This document shows positions 12,730-28,600 of a DNA stretch of 64,000 bases, piece after piece. Source of the stretch: Myripristis murdjan (lineage: Eukaryota > Chordata > Actinopteri > Holocentriformes > Holocentridae). The first letter of the stretch is position 1. The number at the start of each line of letters is the position of its first letter. A model generated the notes under the pieces. It did no database searches. It was not told the origin of the DNA and saw nothing but the letters and a program-made list of their open reading frames with translations. The stretch is from assembly GCF_902150065.1 (NCBI RefSeq), contig NC_043980.1, positions 14,298,917 to 14,362,916 on the forward strand, read 5' to 3'. The translations under genes and the position numbers were made by a program.

Positions 12730-15700
12730 CAACCGTCTCTTGTGTGAGGATGGAGTTGAGTTTTATATGAATGTCACGATCTGCATCGCAAGTAGATCTG
12801 TGTACTTGGATGTAGAACTAGAATATTCTCAAAACCGGGTCGTCTATCACTTCTGTTTCTCAGCATCTTCTCTCCAGTGCAACACAAAGCTCGTAATAAT
12901 GTCATGTCATGTCTCAGCTGGCTGAATGGATGTTACATTTGTCCCCCATCTTTTTCATTTCCCAAGTGTTTTCCTATACTTGACAAAAATAGAAATTCAA
13001 CATAAAACTATTTCAGTGGTGTACTTGCAGTGGTTACTGTAGCTGGCCCGGGCCTCTTGGGCTCAGGAATTACATTTAGGTGGTGATTCACATCTGAGAT
13101 CATTGGTCTGACTAAACTTTTGTCCAGTCCTGCTGGCCTCCTGCTGGAGAAACAGTTTTATTTATTTATTTATTTATTTATTTATGGCCTTTGAAATTAG
13201 TGGGGACATGTCTTTACAGTTCCCACCTAAAATTACACCCATGCTAAAGGGTCCTGCCTTAAATACTCATACTGAAGTCCATTTTGGGTGTTTTATTGTG
13301 ATACTTTTTGTAATTTTACATAGCAATTTACCCACATAATGAATGTAGTTACTACAATTCAACACAAACATTATATCAGCATGACACTAAATGATCATTT
13401 TTAATGGCTGTCAACACAGAATATTTTTTTTCTACTCAGGACCCACTTCACCCCACGACACAATCTCACCAGGCTCAACTATCTGTTCCCTCTGGTGTGA
13501 CTTTCAAAGGGATTTTCATGAAATATGAGGAAAGATCTTGGGCCAAGGAATTCATTATATATTAGTGATGATATGAATCTGTGATTTTCTGCTGTTGGAC
13601 AATCATCACTTTTTGAACACTAAATAGTAAACTAATAGTGATAGACACTTGATTCTGAATCCTAGGTGGATGTTTGCAGTGTGATTTTTTTTTTTTACTC
13701 AAAATGTAAGTAACATCTTTTGGACAAGTTAAACTTGTGTTTATATTTAACTTATCTTCTCAGGTTAATTTAAATGACTAAATACCAAGAATGAGACTCA
13801 ATAGCAGATAAAGTGGAGTTTCTCCCGGCGGTCCCGGCTCCTCCACAGACCCTCTTTGGTCAAAGCTCCACAGGTGTGACTCCAGTTTGGACACCGTTGG
13901 TCCTGATCTCCTTGCTGGGGCCAGGCCTCATACTCCAGAGGGTCCCTGTTCACCCACAGCCAGCCGTCTGCCAGAAGCTCAGTCTCAGAGATCAGGCTGG
14001 TGAGCTCAGTGTAATCCTCTCTGCAGTGCTCCACGTCTTTTACACTCTTGCAATGAGGAGCGTTTCCAAGAACGTGACCTCCATGGTGGTGGCGCTTGAG
14101 GATGAGGAGTGTGTGGATGAGTCTGGCAACAAAAGCACAAAGAGTTTAATATTCAAAGTCAAGTGTGCACTGGAGTCCTGACGCCGCTGCAGCTGATAAC
14201 AGAACTCATGTAATCCCTCAGACTTTAAATAGTTTCACTGAACCAGGGCTTTTTGAATATTTTTTCCTTTATGCGTAGCTTAGTTTTGAGTTTCCATGGC
14301 TTCAAGTTCAAGTTCAAGAGGCTCATGACTACCTTTTATGAAATAATGCATATTAAATCAAATGTAATAGGAGAGATTTAATTTCTGGATATGGATAGTT
14401 TCTTTGAGCAAACTGGGAATAAATGGAGCAAAACAGAATTAGAGTAGGTCTCTGTGTGTATACATTTGCTCATTTGCATCAAAAGTATCTGTAACAAAAT
14501 GAACAATCAAGTGAACTAAGCATCTGATTTTTTTTTTTTTTAATTCTTATTAATAACAGTGATCATGATTATATGCATATAGTTATACTGTAACATCTAC
14601 AGGCACTTTTGCAAATATTGTTTTCTTTTTAGTTTCCTTTTTATTTTTTTTTTCTTCTATTCATTAAATACTTTGTTTTAAAAGTTAATACATTTTTTGG
14701 GGGGGCATTTTTGCTCTAGAGAGGGACAGAAAAGGCACGGAAGAGACCTACAGCAAATGGCTGAAAATTTTTGCGGCTCTGTTTTCCTCCGACTGCTACT
14801 TTATATTTCCATCTGCTTGCAGGAAATGGTCAGGACCTGCTGTATGAAACACCATTTGTCCTGGATTGAAATGATTATTGGAAGTACATTATTTTCTTAA
14901 TTATTACATAAAGCAACAAATGCCTGTTGTCGCATGCTAAACTGCCTGAAGGAAACTGCTTTTGCTCGACTTGAAAGGCAGGAGTGAAGTGAATGAAGTT
15001 GCCAGGCATTTCCTTAAACAATTTTACATGGAAAATTTATTTTCATTTGACCATGTAAAAAGGTTTTAGCACCTCCCATGTAAAGTCTCTCATTTGCAAC
15101 AATTTGAGGATTAGTAGACTAACAAAACCTGGCACATCAACACATCAACTGGCCTCGACAGCAGTGCAGCTGCTGTGATTTTGATTTGAGTTATTGATTG
15201 ATGTCTCTCTCTTATTACTTTTATTGACGAGTTGTGGTGCTGTGGTATTTTGGGCTGCTGCAGCTGAAGGACTTCCATTTCCTGCTCCTTTTCAGTAGAG
15301 GTAGAAAATAACTCACATTTACTCATTTACAGTTTTGAGGCACTGGCACTTTAGACGGGTATTTGCACTTTGTGAGTCTGAAAACTTTTACTGCACTTGT
15401 TGGTGTCATAATGAACTATAGTTAATACAACTTAAGAAAAGAGCTTATGTATAAAGTAAATATAAATAAATTAAATAAATGAATTTTGAAATGAATTAAT
15501 TATATAAATTGTATATAATATTATTACCATTAAAGAATTCTATATCTGTATATCTGGGAATATCAGAAATATCAGTTATAAACTGAATTGTGAAATAAGT
15601 GACTGTGAATAAACATATTGATAGTTGATGACTAGTAATGAAATATTTTCTGTCAGTGTGCCTTAGAAAGCTTCCCCTTTTGTCAGTGCCACATTTGCCT

Positions 15701-16158
15701 GATATCAGGACTGAATCTCCAGCTTGTTACACTCTTACACTGTTTCCATCTTTGGTTCTGCAGATTCTTGTTGGAAACTTTTTAAAATGATTGTGTGATT
15801 CACGGGTCTGAAATGAGGCTAGTGTCACATACAAAGTGTTTATTAATAAGTTAGTTAATAAGGTTCCTGTGGGACTTCTTGTCAGACAGGGGAGCAGAAC
15901 ACGTCTGGACCACAAAGTGTCAGTGAAGGTACACTGCTGAATAATGAGTCTTTTTGTTTACTGGAATGCTGTTTTTTTTTTTTTTTTGGTTTTTACATTT
16001 ATGCAAATAAATCCCATTTATATTACACTTTTATCTTTGATCTCTCAGACTGCATGTGTGTTCAAGCAAACTCGAAACTGGACCTTGGCAATGTGGGAAT
16101 ACATATTTTTGTTCAAAGAGGCTACCATAGCAGCAATACATGACAGAGGGAAACATTA

Positions 16159-16192
<34 letters not shown>

Positions 16193-17340
16193 GCACTATT
16201 AATCTGATGGCTGTAGGTGCTAGTAAAATTTTCAGAATAAAATTTTACATGCAAAACAAAGAATAGGCTGTTACTTTCACACTCAAGAACAATTTATAGT
16301 GAAAACATATTTTACTCAAGTAGCATTTTGAATGGATGACTTATTTTTCCTGTATTGATACTTTTTCTACAGTAAAGGGTTTTAGGTTGTTTTCCACCAC
16401 TGCCTCTCTCTTCCCTTTCTCTCCGGTGTGGGTGACACTGGGGCAGCAGAGAGTGCCAGCAGGAGTGTCCTGTCCCCAGATGATGGGGTCATGAACCCCC
16501 CTGAGGGTGCAGGTACTGGATGTTGGTGGACAGCCTCTCTGCTGCCTGGCAGGACGAGCAGCCTGATGAGACGGTCTCAGAGCGTGGACACATGCTGCTG
16601 TGGAAAGAGGCACAAAGTCTGACTCGGACTGACACGACCTCACGCTGTTTTTAGAGATTATGCTTTAGTGAGTAAAGATAATAATAAAGCTCTGTTTAGT
16701 ATAATGACCATGTAAATTAATTTTAATGTGTGCACAGCAAGCCTGATGAACATTTGATTGTTAGTGTTAATTTTTTTCATGTGAGCGAATGTGTTCTAGA
16801 GTTACATGAGGTTTTCCAGTCCAAAACAATCACACTTACTTACAATGTATTTACAATAGACCCGTGGGGTTTTCAGTGGCTTGTCCAGGCTTTCTCAGCT
16901 GTTTTGTCTCTCTCACACTTGTAGCAGTAGCAAACTGAAAACATGGTTTTCAACTTTTGAGAGGATGTTGTCCACTTTCACTTGCAGCAGATAAATTCTT
17001 TTATGTTCATGTTAATGAAATGAAAGAATAAATAATAATAATAATAATAATAAAAATAGTGTGGAAATCAAAACAACAAAGTGGTCAGTTGTAAAAATGC
17101 AATCACAAAAAAGATATGTTTCTACAAGTTTGGGGATGCATTCTCTCAACACTTTACCAGCAAAACAAACTGGAGTAATTCATAAACTTAAAACTACGTG
17201 GAATCAATTTAGGGTGAACTTCATTAGAGAAAACAGATTAATTTTAGAAACTCTGCGGGTATGCCTAAGTAAAAAAAAAAGAAAAAGAAAAAAGAAAAAG
17301 AAAACAGGATGTCATGAAAGCTGATTGGTGGACACCAAAG
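12730..17340. other. Intergenic stretch between slc25a38 and rpsa
   Basis: Apart from the lectin remnant at 13798-14058 I see only A/T-rich DNA, a (TTTA)n run at 13156-13185, poly(T) tracts near 15970 and 16161, an (AAT)n run at about 17029-17052 and an (A)nG-rich tract near 17270-17304. A G/C-richer patch at about 16390-16640 looks different from its surroundings but matches no family I recognise. Confidence 0.5.
13798..14058 (-). pseudogene. C-type lectin domain fragment, isolated and decayed
   Basis: Read on the minus strand, the segment gives a partial C-type lectin-like domain. In order it has an EHCREDYTELTSLISETELL block (first conserved Cys region), then GWLWVNRDPLEYEAW, then CGALTKEGLW, then a C-terminal LHFICY. 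These are hallmarks of the fish C-type lectin fold. The stretch usually found between the second and third conserved parts (the WIGL-type core) is missing. No flanking exons, signal peptide or promoter are seen. It is best read as a lone exon remnant or a decayed retrocopy of a host lectin gene. Sugar binding is not expected, since no intact Ca-binding loop can be traced. Confidence 0.6.
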
Positions 17341-17416
17341 TATAAATTTGACGTCACTTCCTATCCCGGCCTCTTTTTACCGTGAGGTACGGATCTCCAT
17401 ACGGCGTTGTCTCGTG
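17341..17416 (+). promoter_or_regulatory. rpsa: rpsa core promoter and TOP-type non-coding exon 1
   Basis: A perfect palindromic CRE, TGACGTCA, sits at 17349-17356, followed at once by an ETS-like ACTTCC. The presumed start is a C in a pyrimidine run (CCTCTTTTTACC, about 17370-17381), which fits a 5' terminal oligopyrimidine (TOP) mRNA under mTOR control. The exon contains TCCATACGGCGTTGT (about 17397-17411), which I recognise from the human RPSA leader. It ends at a GTGAGG donor after 17416. Confidence 0.75.
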
Positions 17417-18081
17417 GTGAGGAGATAATTTATTATTTTAGTACGCTATATTTCCCCCAGACTTTCAGGACTAGTCTGTCGTGACAGTAGCCGGAAGGCG
17501 GAGGAAATGTGTGAACTGACAAACTGTTTTGGCCTCGGTTAGCCGAGTCATTGCGGAGGAAATAAAGAAAGTGGACCGGGCCGGTCGACGAGCCATGCTG
17601 TGTGTGTGTGTGTGTGATGTGTGTGTGTGCTCACTGAGGCTCAGTGAAGCCTTCAGATACACTGACTCATATTATACACAAGTTTGCAGGCACATTTGGA
17701 CCTTTAGGAACACTTAGGGAACTGTAGAAGCAGCAAAACATAGTTTATCGACAGATGTTTGCAACTGTTAACTATTTACAGTTGGTCGTAAGTATTACAG
17801 ACATTGCAGCATGGCCAAATGAAATATCCAAACAGCAAAACATTGTTGTAAATACAGTATTAAAGCTGTACAGAGATGCCCTGGCCTACAAAGTGAGTTT
17901 TTCAGATATAAGAAACCATACCTCATTTTGTTTTCAGTAAAAATGAAAACTGTTAATATAAAAAATATTAAGTTATGAATCATACCAAAATCGAAAAGTT
18001 AATCGCATTATTATTGTATAAAAAAATCAGCTCCAGCAAAAGGTTTGCAATAATGTAAAGGTGACAGATTAACCTAGGAAT

Positions 18082-18540
18082 TGTGAGGATGTAAACTTTA
18101 TTAGGGCCACCTGTACAGTTTAATGCAGTTCAGTGCAACAGCTCTGCCATGAATTTTACCTTTTAAGAAAGTTAAATGTTTCATTTTTTGTTGACATTGT
18201 CGAATGTATAGATTTAATTATGTTTATCATTGAGGTTATAGTTTGCAGAGGTCTCATGTTGGACTACATTATATTGAGGTGTTTCTGTTTTTTTGTCCTC
18301 CCCTATTTTTGTACATGAGGGGGATAGAATAGTGGAAACACCTCAATAAAATACAGTCCAGTACAACAGCACCACTAACTATGAGCTCAACATGCCAAAC
18401 ATATAACTGAATGAGCACCTCTATTACTGTGACAGAAAGAAAACCTGAGCATTATAGGCTTCAGAAAAGTAAACTTCATGGCAGAACAGTTGTATTGGAT
18501 CAAATTGTGCAGCTCTACCTAATGAAGTGGCTACTGAGTG
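18082..18540. mobile_element. Teleost non-autonomous repeat with CACTTTATTAGG-type ends
   Basis: The left end, ACTTTATTAGGGCCACCTGT, and the right end, read on the other strand as CACTCAGTAGCCACTTCATTAGG, resemble each other and a repeat family common in fish. Inside, TATTGAGGTGTTTC (18272-18285) and its exact reverse complement (18335-18348) form a hairpin. There is no coding capacity. It lies in rpsa intron 1. Boundaries are approximate. Confidence 0.55.
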
Positions 18541-18990
18541 TAGGCCGATATATATGAATTTTCTAACCAGTCACAATTAAAAACTAAAACCACAAATCCT
18601 CCCTTGTTGTAGGTTTCTGGGACTAAATCTTTACACACAACCATGTTCAAATGTGTGTCTTTTGGGGTTTCACAAATGAAGCACATTGAGAAACACTGGA
18701 ATACATATCAACATAGAATTTTATTTAGTAGCTTAATTTGCCAAATAAATGACTCACTAGAGGTTGAAATCTGTCACTTACTTTTGCACTGCAGTCAGGT
18801 GTTTATTCTTTGTTTTTCTGTACCTGTGGATCTTCAGCAGTGGCACAGTTGCTCTTCAAGATGTGAAACCTTTTGTGGCTTGTTAATTCACTCCAACTTG
18901 TTTCCGTGTTTCTTCCTGCCCCTCGGTTTGTGCCGTCCTCTCCTCCTCCAGCTCTCCCACTAAACTCGTAACGCAGGGAAAGTGGTCACG

Positions 18991-23244
<4,254 letters not shown>

Positions 23245-23291
23245 ATCCACAAAATGCATGAAAAATGTACAACACCATGAGCTGTAAAGTC

Positions 23292-23297
23292 AATAAA
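23292..23297 (+). terminator. rpsa: rpsa polyadenylation signal AATAAA
   Basis: A canonical hexamer lies 48 bases after the stop codon, giving the very short 3' UTR typical of ribosomal-protein genes. A T-rich stretch follows. Confidence 0.85.
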
Positions 23298-23671
23298 GTT
23301 GGCTCATTGTTTATGAATGTGTCTTTCTTCTCTCTCTTTTTTTAGTCCTCAATGAATATTTGATTTTTCTCCCTCTGAGCATAAATTCAATATAGATCAG
23401 TAGCCTGATATCTTAATTTTGTTTCCAGAATTTTCATGCAGTTTTTAGATGCTTAGGTTTAACTTCACACATCCTATGGTAAACTTTGTATCACAAAAGA
23501 GATAGAAGGCAATAGAGTGACTCAGAGGAACATGGGGGAGCTAAAACTTGTATGGTACAAAAAGTTTTTGTTAGTAGTTACAGGGCAAATAGAAATATGG
23601 TGATTATATGATTAGTCCACCCTTTGGAAGATTAGATCATCTTATATCACTCAAATGGTATTGAGCTTGTA

Positions 23672-23837
23672 CAGGGATAGACAACCATGTGCCTGCAGGT
23701 TTTCATGCCAACCAAAAACCCAACCAGGTGATTTCACTGGTTAGTTCCTCTTCTCTGCTTGAAAGTGAGGTGACCAGTGGTGGAGGTTTTGGTTGGCATG
23801 AAAACCATACCCTATGACACACGGTTGCCTACCCCTG
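23672..23837. mobile_element. hAT-like foldback MITE, 166 bp
   Basis: The whole element is nearly self-complementary. The inner arms are 23698-23720 and 23785-23806 (one A indel apart), and the outer arms start CAGGGATAGACAACC and end ...GGTTGCCTACCCCTG. Ends of the CAGGGGT type suit hAT elements. The flanking 8-mers AGCTTGTA (23664-23671) and GGCTAGTA (23838-23845) match at six of eight positions, consistent with an old target duplication. The surrounding 23300-24099 holds nothing else I recognise. Confidence 0.65.
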
Positions 23838-24099
23838 GGCTAGTATTACACTAATCTATACAATAATCTGCCCAGTTATCCATACACAATTCTTTTTAAG
23901 GATCTCATTTTTGCACATTTTCAGTGCAGTCCCTATGAGTTTACATTGTTGTCTCACAAAACCCACATTACAATTGTAACTACCATAACCATGGATAGTG
24001 ACTATGAGTTATACATGTTTGGTACTTTACTTACATTTAATTAAGGATGCTGAGGGTTGTTTTTTAAGATTCTTGTATCATTGTCCCTTCAAAACGTGA

Positions 24100-24172
24100 C
24101 ACCCCAGATGGGACTCGAACCCACAATCCCTGGCTTAGGAGGCCAGTGCCTTATCCATTAGGCCACTGGGGC
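24100..24172 (-). tRNA. tRNA-Arg (anticodon CCT)
   Basis: On the minus strand a complete 73-nt cloverleaf can be drawn. The acceptor stem is GCCCCAG/CTGGGGT with discriminator G. The anticodon arm is CTGGC-CTCCTAA-GCCAG, giving anticodon CCT, which reads AGG. The B box is GGTTCGAGTCC. No intron is present. A TTTT Pol III terminator lies a few bases downstream (plus-strand AAAA at 24091-24094). It stands alone between rpsa and ttc26 and looks functional. Confidence 0.95.
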
Positions 24173-24356
24173 TGATTTGGATGACTCTTATAGCATTATA
24201 CAATTAATAAGGGACACAAAAATCCACTTGACACTTATAATTAAGTCATCTGTATCGCGATACGTTCACAATTAATTACTCTGATTACAATTTACAGTGT
24301 TTCACTCTCAGACAGTTTTATTTGCCGAGCCCAGCACTGCCATCCATCCGTGTTGC

Positions 24357-24369
24357 GTTGCTAAGCAAC
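24357..24369. promoter_or_regulatory. RFX X-box-like palindrome upstream of ttc26
   Basis: GTTGCTAAGCAAC is a perfect palindrome of two GTTGCT half sites with a one-base spacer. It matches the RFX-factor X-box consensus (RYYNYY-N1-3-RRNRRY). X-boxes control many ciliary genes, and ttc26/ift56 starts 0.8 kb downstream. The link to ttc26 is inferred from position. Confidence 0.55.
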
Positions 24370-24685
24370 AGAATAACCTCGCCACCATTCAGAAAAACGA
24401 AGCTCCGCACAACACACGCAAACAGTTTCCTGTTAGCAGCCAAGCACGTCTTCCCTACAAAATAAGAGTCCCCCAAGCTGTCCTTTGAGAAGCATCATGT
24501 AAACTAACACACGGCATCTGTCGCCATTTTTCCCCTTCTTCAACTCTTACACTCAACGAACATAATTTGTATTAAGTTATGTCAATATCTCACCCTGAGA
24601 CGTCGTTTGGCTGCATCACCGTCTGCATGCTATGTACTCGATGCGTTGTTTTTTTTTTTCCTCTACCCGCATTCACCATTTCACA

Positions 24686-24786
24686 TCTGCCTCTGATTGG
24701 CTAATCTTATCGCTAAGCCCACCCCAACCAGAATCTTAACCAACCTCACCAACGGAGGCAACTTCTACTAGCCAATCAGAGGCAGA
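24686..24786. promoter_or_regulatory. Inverted pair of CCAAT boxes in an 18-bp perfect inverted repeat
   Basis: TCTGCCTCTGATTGGCTA at 24686-24703 and its exact reverse complement at 24769-24786 each hold an NF-Y-type CCAAT box, in opposite orientation and 65 bases apart. A GC-box-like GGGGCGGG follows at about 24790. The pair sits 0.4-0.5 kb before the ttc26 start codon and probably belongs to its promoter. The symmetry would also suit a bidirectional promoter, but no leftward gene is visible except the tRNA. Confidence 0.5.
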
Positions 24787-25183
24787 GTGGGGCGGGTCTT
24801 CGCGGAATACGGGTGGGGAAAAAATACGGCTTTACAAGATGACTATTTTGAAAATGACCGTCGGGAAGTTGTTATCCATACTGCCGAGAACAAACAGCTA
24901 TCGACATAGTAAAGTCCAATAACGTTATCATTTACCACTCATCGTATTATTGTTATCTTATAGTGATAGTTCCCATGAAACGTTCATATATATGGTTACG
25001 TTATCTGCCAGATTTCAATGAGCGGACTCTTGCCGATCGTTAAGACCCAGCGTTAGCTAGCTAGTTAGCAGCATTTTTTTTAAACGTGCTTCAGTGGGTG
25101 CTAGGTGTACCCAACGTTACCTTGGTTAGAGGAAAACAAACCAGCCAGTCTTCTCTACATTTGAGAAAGACTTCATCTTCGAC

Positions 25184-25610
25184 ATGGTAAGTGAGGAAGG
25201 CTGGACCGTGTGATGTTACACACCCTCATCGCATCACTGAGTTTGGTTGCAGCCTGCAAACTAAGTCTTCATTCTGCAACATCTCTTAGTCATTCACCAT
25301 TTTATTATCAAGGAGCTAAGTGGCGTACGAGTTTCTTACAAGGCAATCGCTGGCTATCAGTGGTTTTATACAGCTCTTCAGCTGTGTTTTTGTCGCCCCC
25401 CCTCCTCCGCAAAGTCTTGTCCTTGTCCTCCTAAAATCTAATTTCAATGTTGTGACTTGGCAGATCCTGTCTCGTATAAAGCCGGCTGTTGGAGGAGAGG
25501 CACAATCGACTGTCAGTGACAAGAAGAAGAAGAGCAAGACAAAGAAGATCCCCCGCCTGGAGGAATACCTGCAACAGAGAGACTACCTTGGAGCCTTGAC
25601 ACTGTTGGAG

Positions 25611-25661
<51 letters not shown>

Positions 25662-28600
25662 CACTCCTTCTGTTTTCTCTTGCTAAATGTATTGCATTAT
25701 AGTACATTCTAGGACTAGTAGCAGATTCAGATCCAGCTGATTGCTTTAAGAAAAACCCACAAATTCAGATTATTTCATGGATTGATGAGAATAATTAATG
25801 ATCATAATATGGTGTTTCTGTGAGGGTCACTTACAGACCAGTAAAATCTGCGATTTTGCCATCCACTTCTGCAGGTGGATGCATGCCGTCACACCTGATC
25901 TCTTGAGCTACAAGGCCCCCAGACTGTGCTCCTTTCACTCATAATTATCTTGTACTTTTTTGGCGTTATTGAACATGTCTTATGGAGTTCATTGTAGAAC
26001 ACTGAGTCACATTAATTTCCACAGCAGGAGTCAAACCTGGCTTACCTGGGTGAATCGTAATCACATCATGAGAAATCAGATGCATTTTTGCTACAATATT
26101 TTCCTCAGTCATTGCAATTACAGTTGCAGTTACAATGCAGCTGATGATACATCATGATATAAATACACAAAAATGAGTCATTCAAAAAGCAACAGTTCAT
26201 CCCGACATGAGCTCATTGCTATGTCAGTCAGAGTGACATTGAAGTTTGTGGAAGCACCAAACACACAGTGAGTCAGTGCAGCACAGTAGCAAGCAGAGAG
26301 CTGTAGAGTGTGCACATAATCAGAACATTATTGCTTGAGAAAATCTAGGACATGAAGAGCTAAGTATTGGACATTTGGACCCACAGTGCAGTTATTTGGC
26401 CACATAACACTTGAATCATGCTGCATGAGGTTAGGGTTAATTTTAATTTTGGTGTGAACTGTTCATTTAAACTGCAGTACCTAATGTAAATGATACTGGA
26501 ATGGAGAACCTTGGTCTTGGAGCCAAAACCACCCCTTTAACTCTATGAAAACGCTACAGAAAGCATTGTTTTGGTGAAGCATTGCTGCTGCTGATGTGTT
26601 ACTGTGTCCCCACCAGTTCCAGAGAGACACTGGAGAGAGAGAGGAGCATGCAGACCTCTGGATTGGCTACTGTGCCTTTCACTTGGGGGATTACAAGAGA
26701 GCCATGGAGGTAGTTATTCTTATTTGTATGTGTGTGTTTGTGTGTCTGCATGTATGAGTGTGAATAGGGTGTAGCAGAAACAGCTCACGTGCACAACAGT
26801 TTTGCTGTGTATATAACACACACTACCCTCCATGTAATGTTTATACATCCAGTTCGACATCCCTGTGTTTGTTGCATGTGCAGGGATGTGACTCTTCTGT
26901 TTACAGGTGTGTGAGCAGCACACAATTCAATTTAGGCGATAGTTGCAGTTATCTTTCCCACATTGTTTCCTTCCTTTTGTGTGGTCCTGATCACACCCAT
27001 AATGTTTCCGTATCATGTTATGACAGGAGTACAAGTCCCTGACCATGCAGGCGGACTGTCCTGCAGAGGTCTGGGTCTATCTGGCCTGCACCTTGTTTTT
27101 CCTGGGACTCTACAAAGAGGCGGAGGAGGCTGCATCTAAGGGTATGCATCATGCCTGTGAGAAATCAAACTGTTGTTACTTGTGGGTGCTTTCCTTAATT
27201 TTAACAAGGGTGATGTAGCCATGTAACTTGCCATGACTTTTCATTTCTTCTGTTAGCTGGAGATTTCGTTTGTCGTAAAATCATGCCTTTGTTAATAAGT
27301 AAATCAACTTACAGTAACACTCTGTCAATCATGTGACTGTTTTGCTGTCCATTTGTGATATCTTGTTCCCTGCAGCTCCAGTGTCCCCCCTCCAGAATCG
27401 TCTCCTCTTCCACTTGGCCCACAAGGTTTGAAAATGTTCATTTATTTTATTCATATACACAGTTTATGATTTACCATTACTTTTCCTCTCTACAGTTATG
27501 CCATCACTTGTGCAGTTTATTGCTGAGCTACACCACAGTGGATCTTTTTTATAGTTTAAGTTTTTGTAAATGAGGGAAACATTTCTATGCGTCTCTATTC
27601 ATCTCCTACAGCCCTAATGTATTCCTATGCAGTATACTCCATCTCTTTCTTTTCCCTTACAATTCAGCACTGAGAAAAGGCCATTGGTTCTCCATTTAGC
27701 AGAGTATTTTGCTTATATCCATTGTTTTTGTATGACGCAGTTTTGCCTCAAGCGCAGAAGTGGCAGAAAGCAGTTCCTCCCTGTGATCTCTGTGTTCTAG
27801 ACATGATCATAAATCTGATGACTGTGCAAGACAAATTTCCACACTTGTGCAATGTATGATTGATTCATTAGAACTGGGACTTTTCAAATATTCCAGTATT
27901 TATTCATGTTTTGCCTGCTTAATGCCTGCTCATTTCTTATTGAGATTTGGGCTTTACTGCTTTGTACAGTTCATTTCACCTTTTTTTTTATTGCACGGTC
28001 GTGATCATATTGTAATTGTCTGTTGTTTTCCTCTCTGTGTGTAAGTTCAACGATGAGAAGAAGCTAATGGGTTTCCACCAGAACCTGGAGGACGTAACAG
28101 AGGACCAGCTGAGCCTGGCGTCTATTCACTACATGCGCTCCCACTACCAGGAGGCCATCGACATCTACAAGCGCATCCTGCTGCAGAACAGGTTGGCCTT
28201 TTCTCCCTGCCTGTCGCACTCTTAAGTTAGGATTACACTCTTGCTCTTGTGCATGTGTGCAGGCTTTGCGCCCCGTTGATGTACACGTGTCATGAATCGC
28301 AGTGTAACATTGCATGCTTTTGAAAGCACCACTGAACCGTGTACAAGTTTAGTGTTTACTGGAAGAACAGTATGGAAGAATAGCTTGATTATCTGGGCCA
28401 TTCCTGTTAAAAATTGATCCGCACTCGTGTGGTCTCACTGGTCCCAGAGGCGTAGTTGTTTTTATGAGGTGTGTGGCACATCTGTGACACTGCAACCCTC
28501 TTCAGCCCTGAACATTGCTCAAGTGTAAATGAGCCCTCCCACTTCACCGTTCTTTTTGTCTGACTGCCACAGAAAAATGCAAAACCATGAAACCCTGAAT

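Noticed and set aside
17529-17717. Possible first coding exon MASVSRVIAEEIKKVDRAGRR
   Set aside because: It begins 110 bases into rpsa intron 1, has no suitable donor and does not join in phase with rpsa; the frame then runs into a GT repeat.
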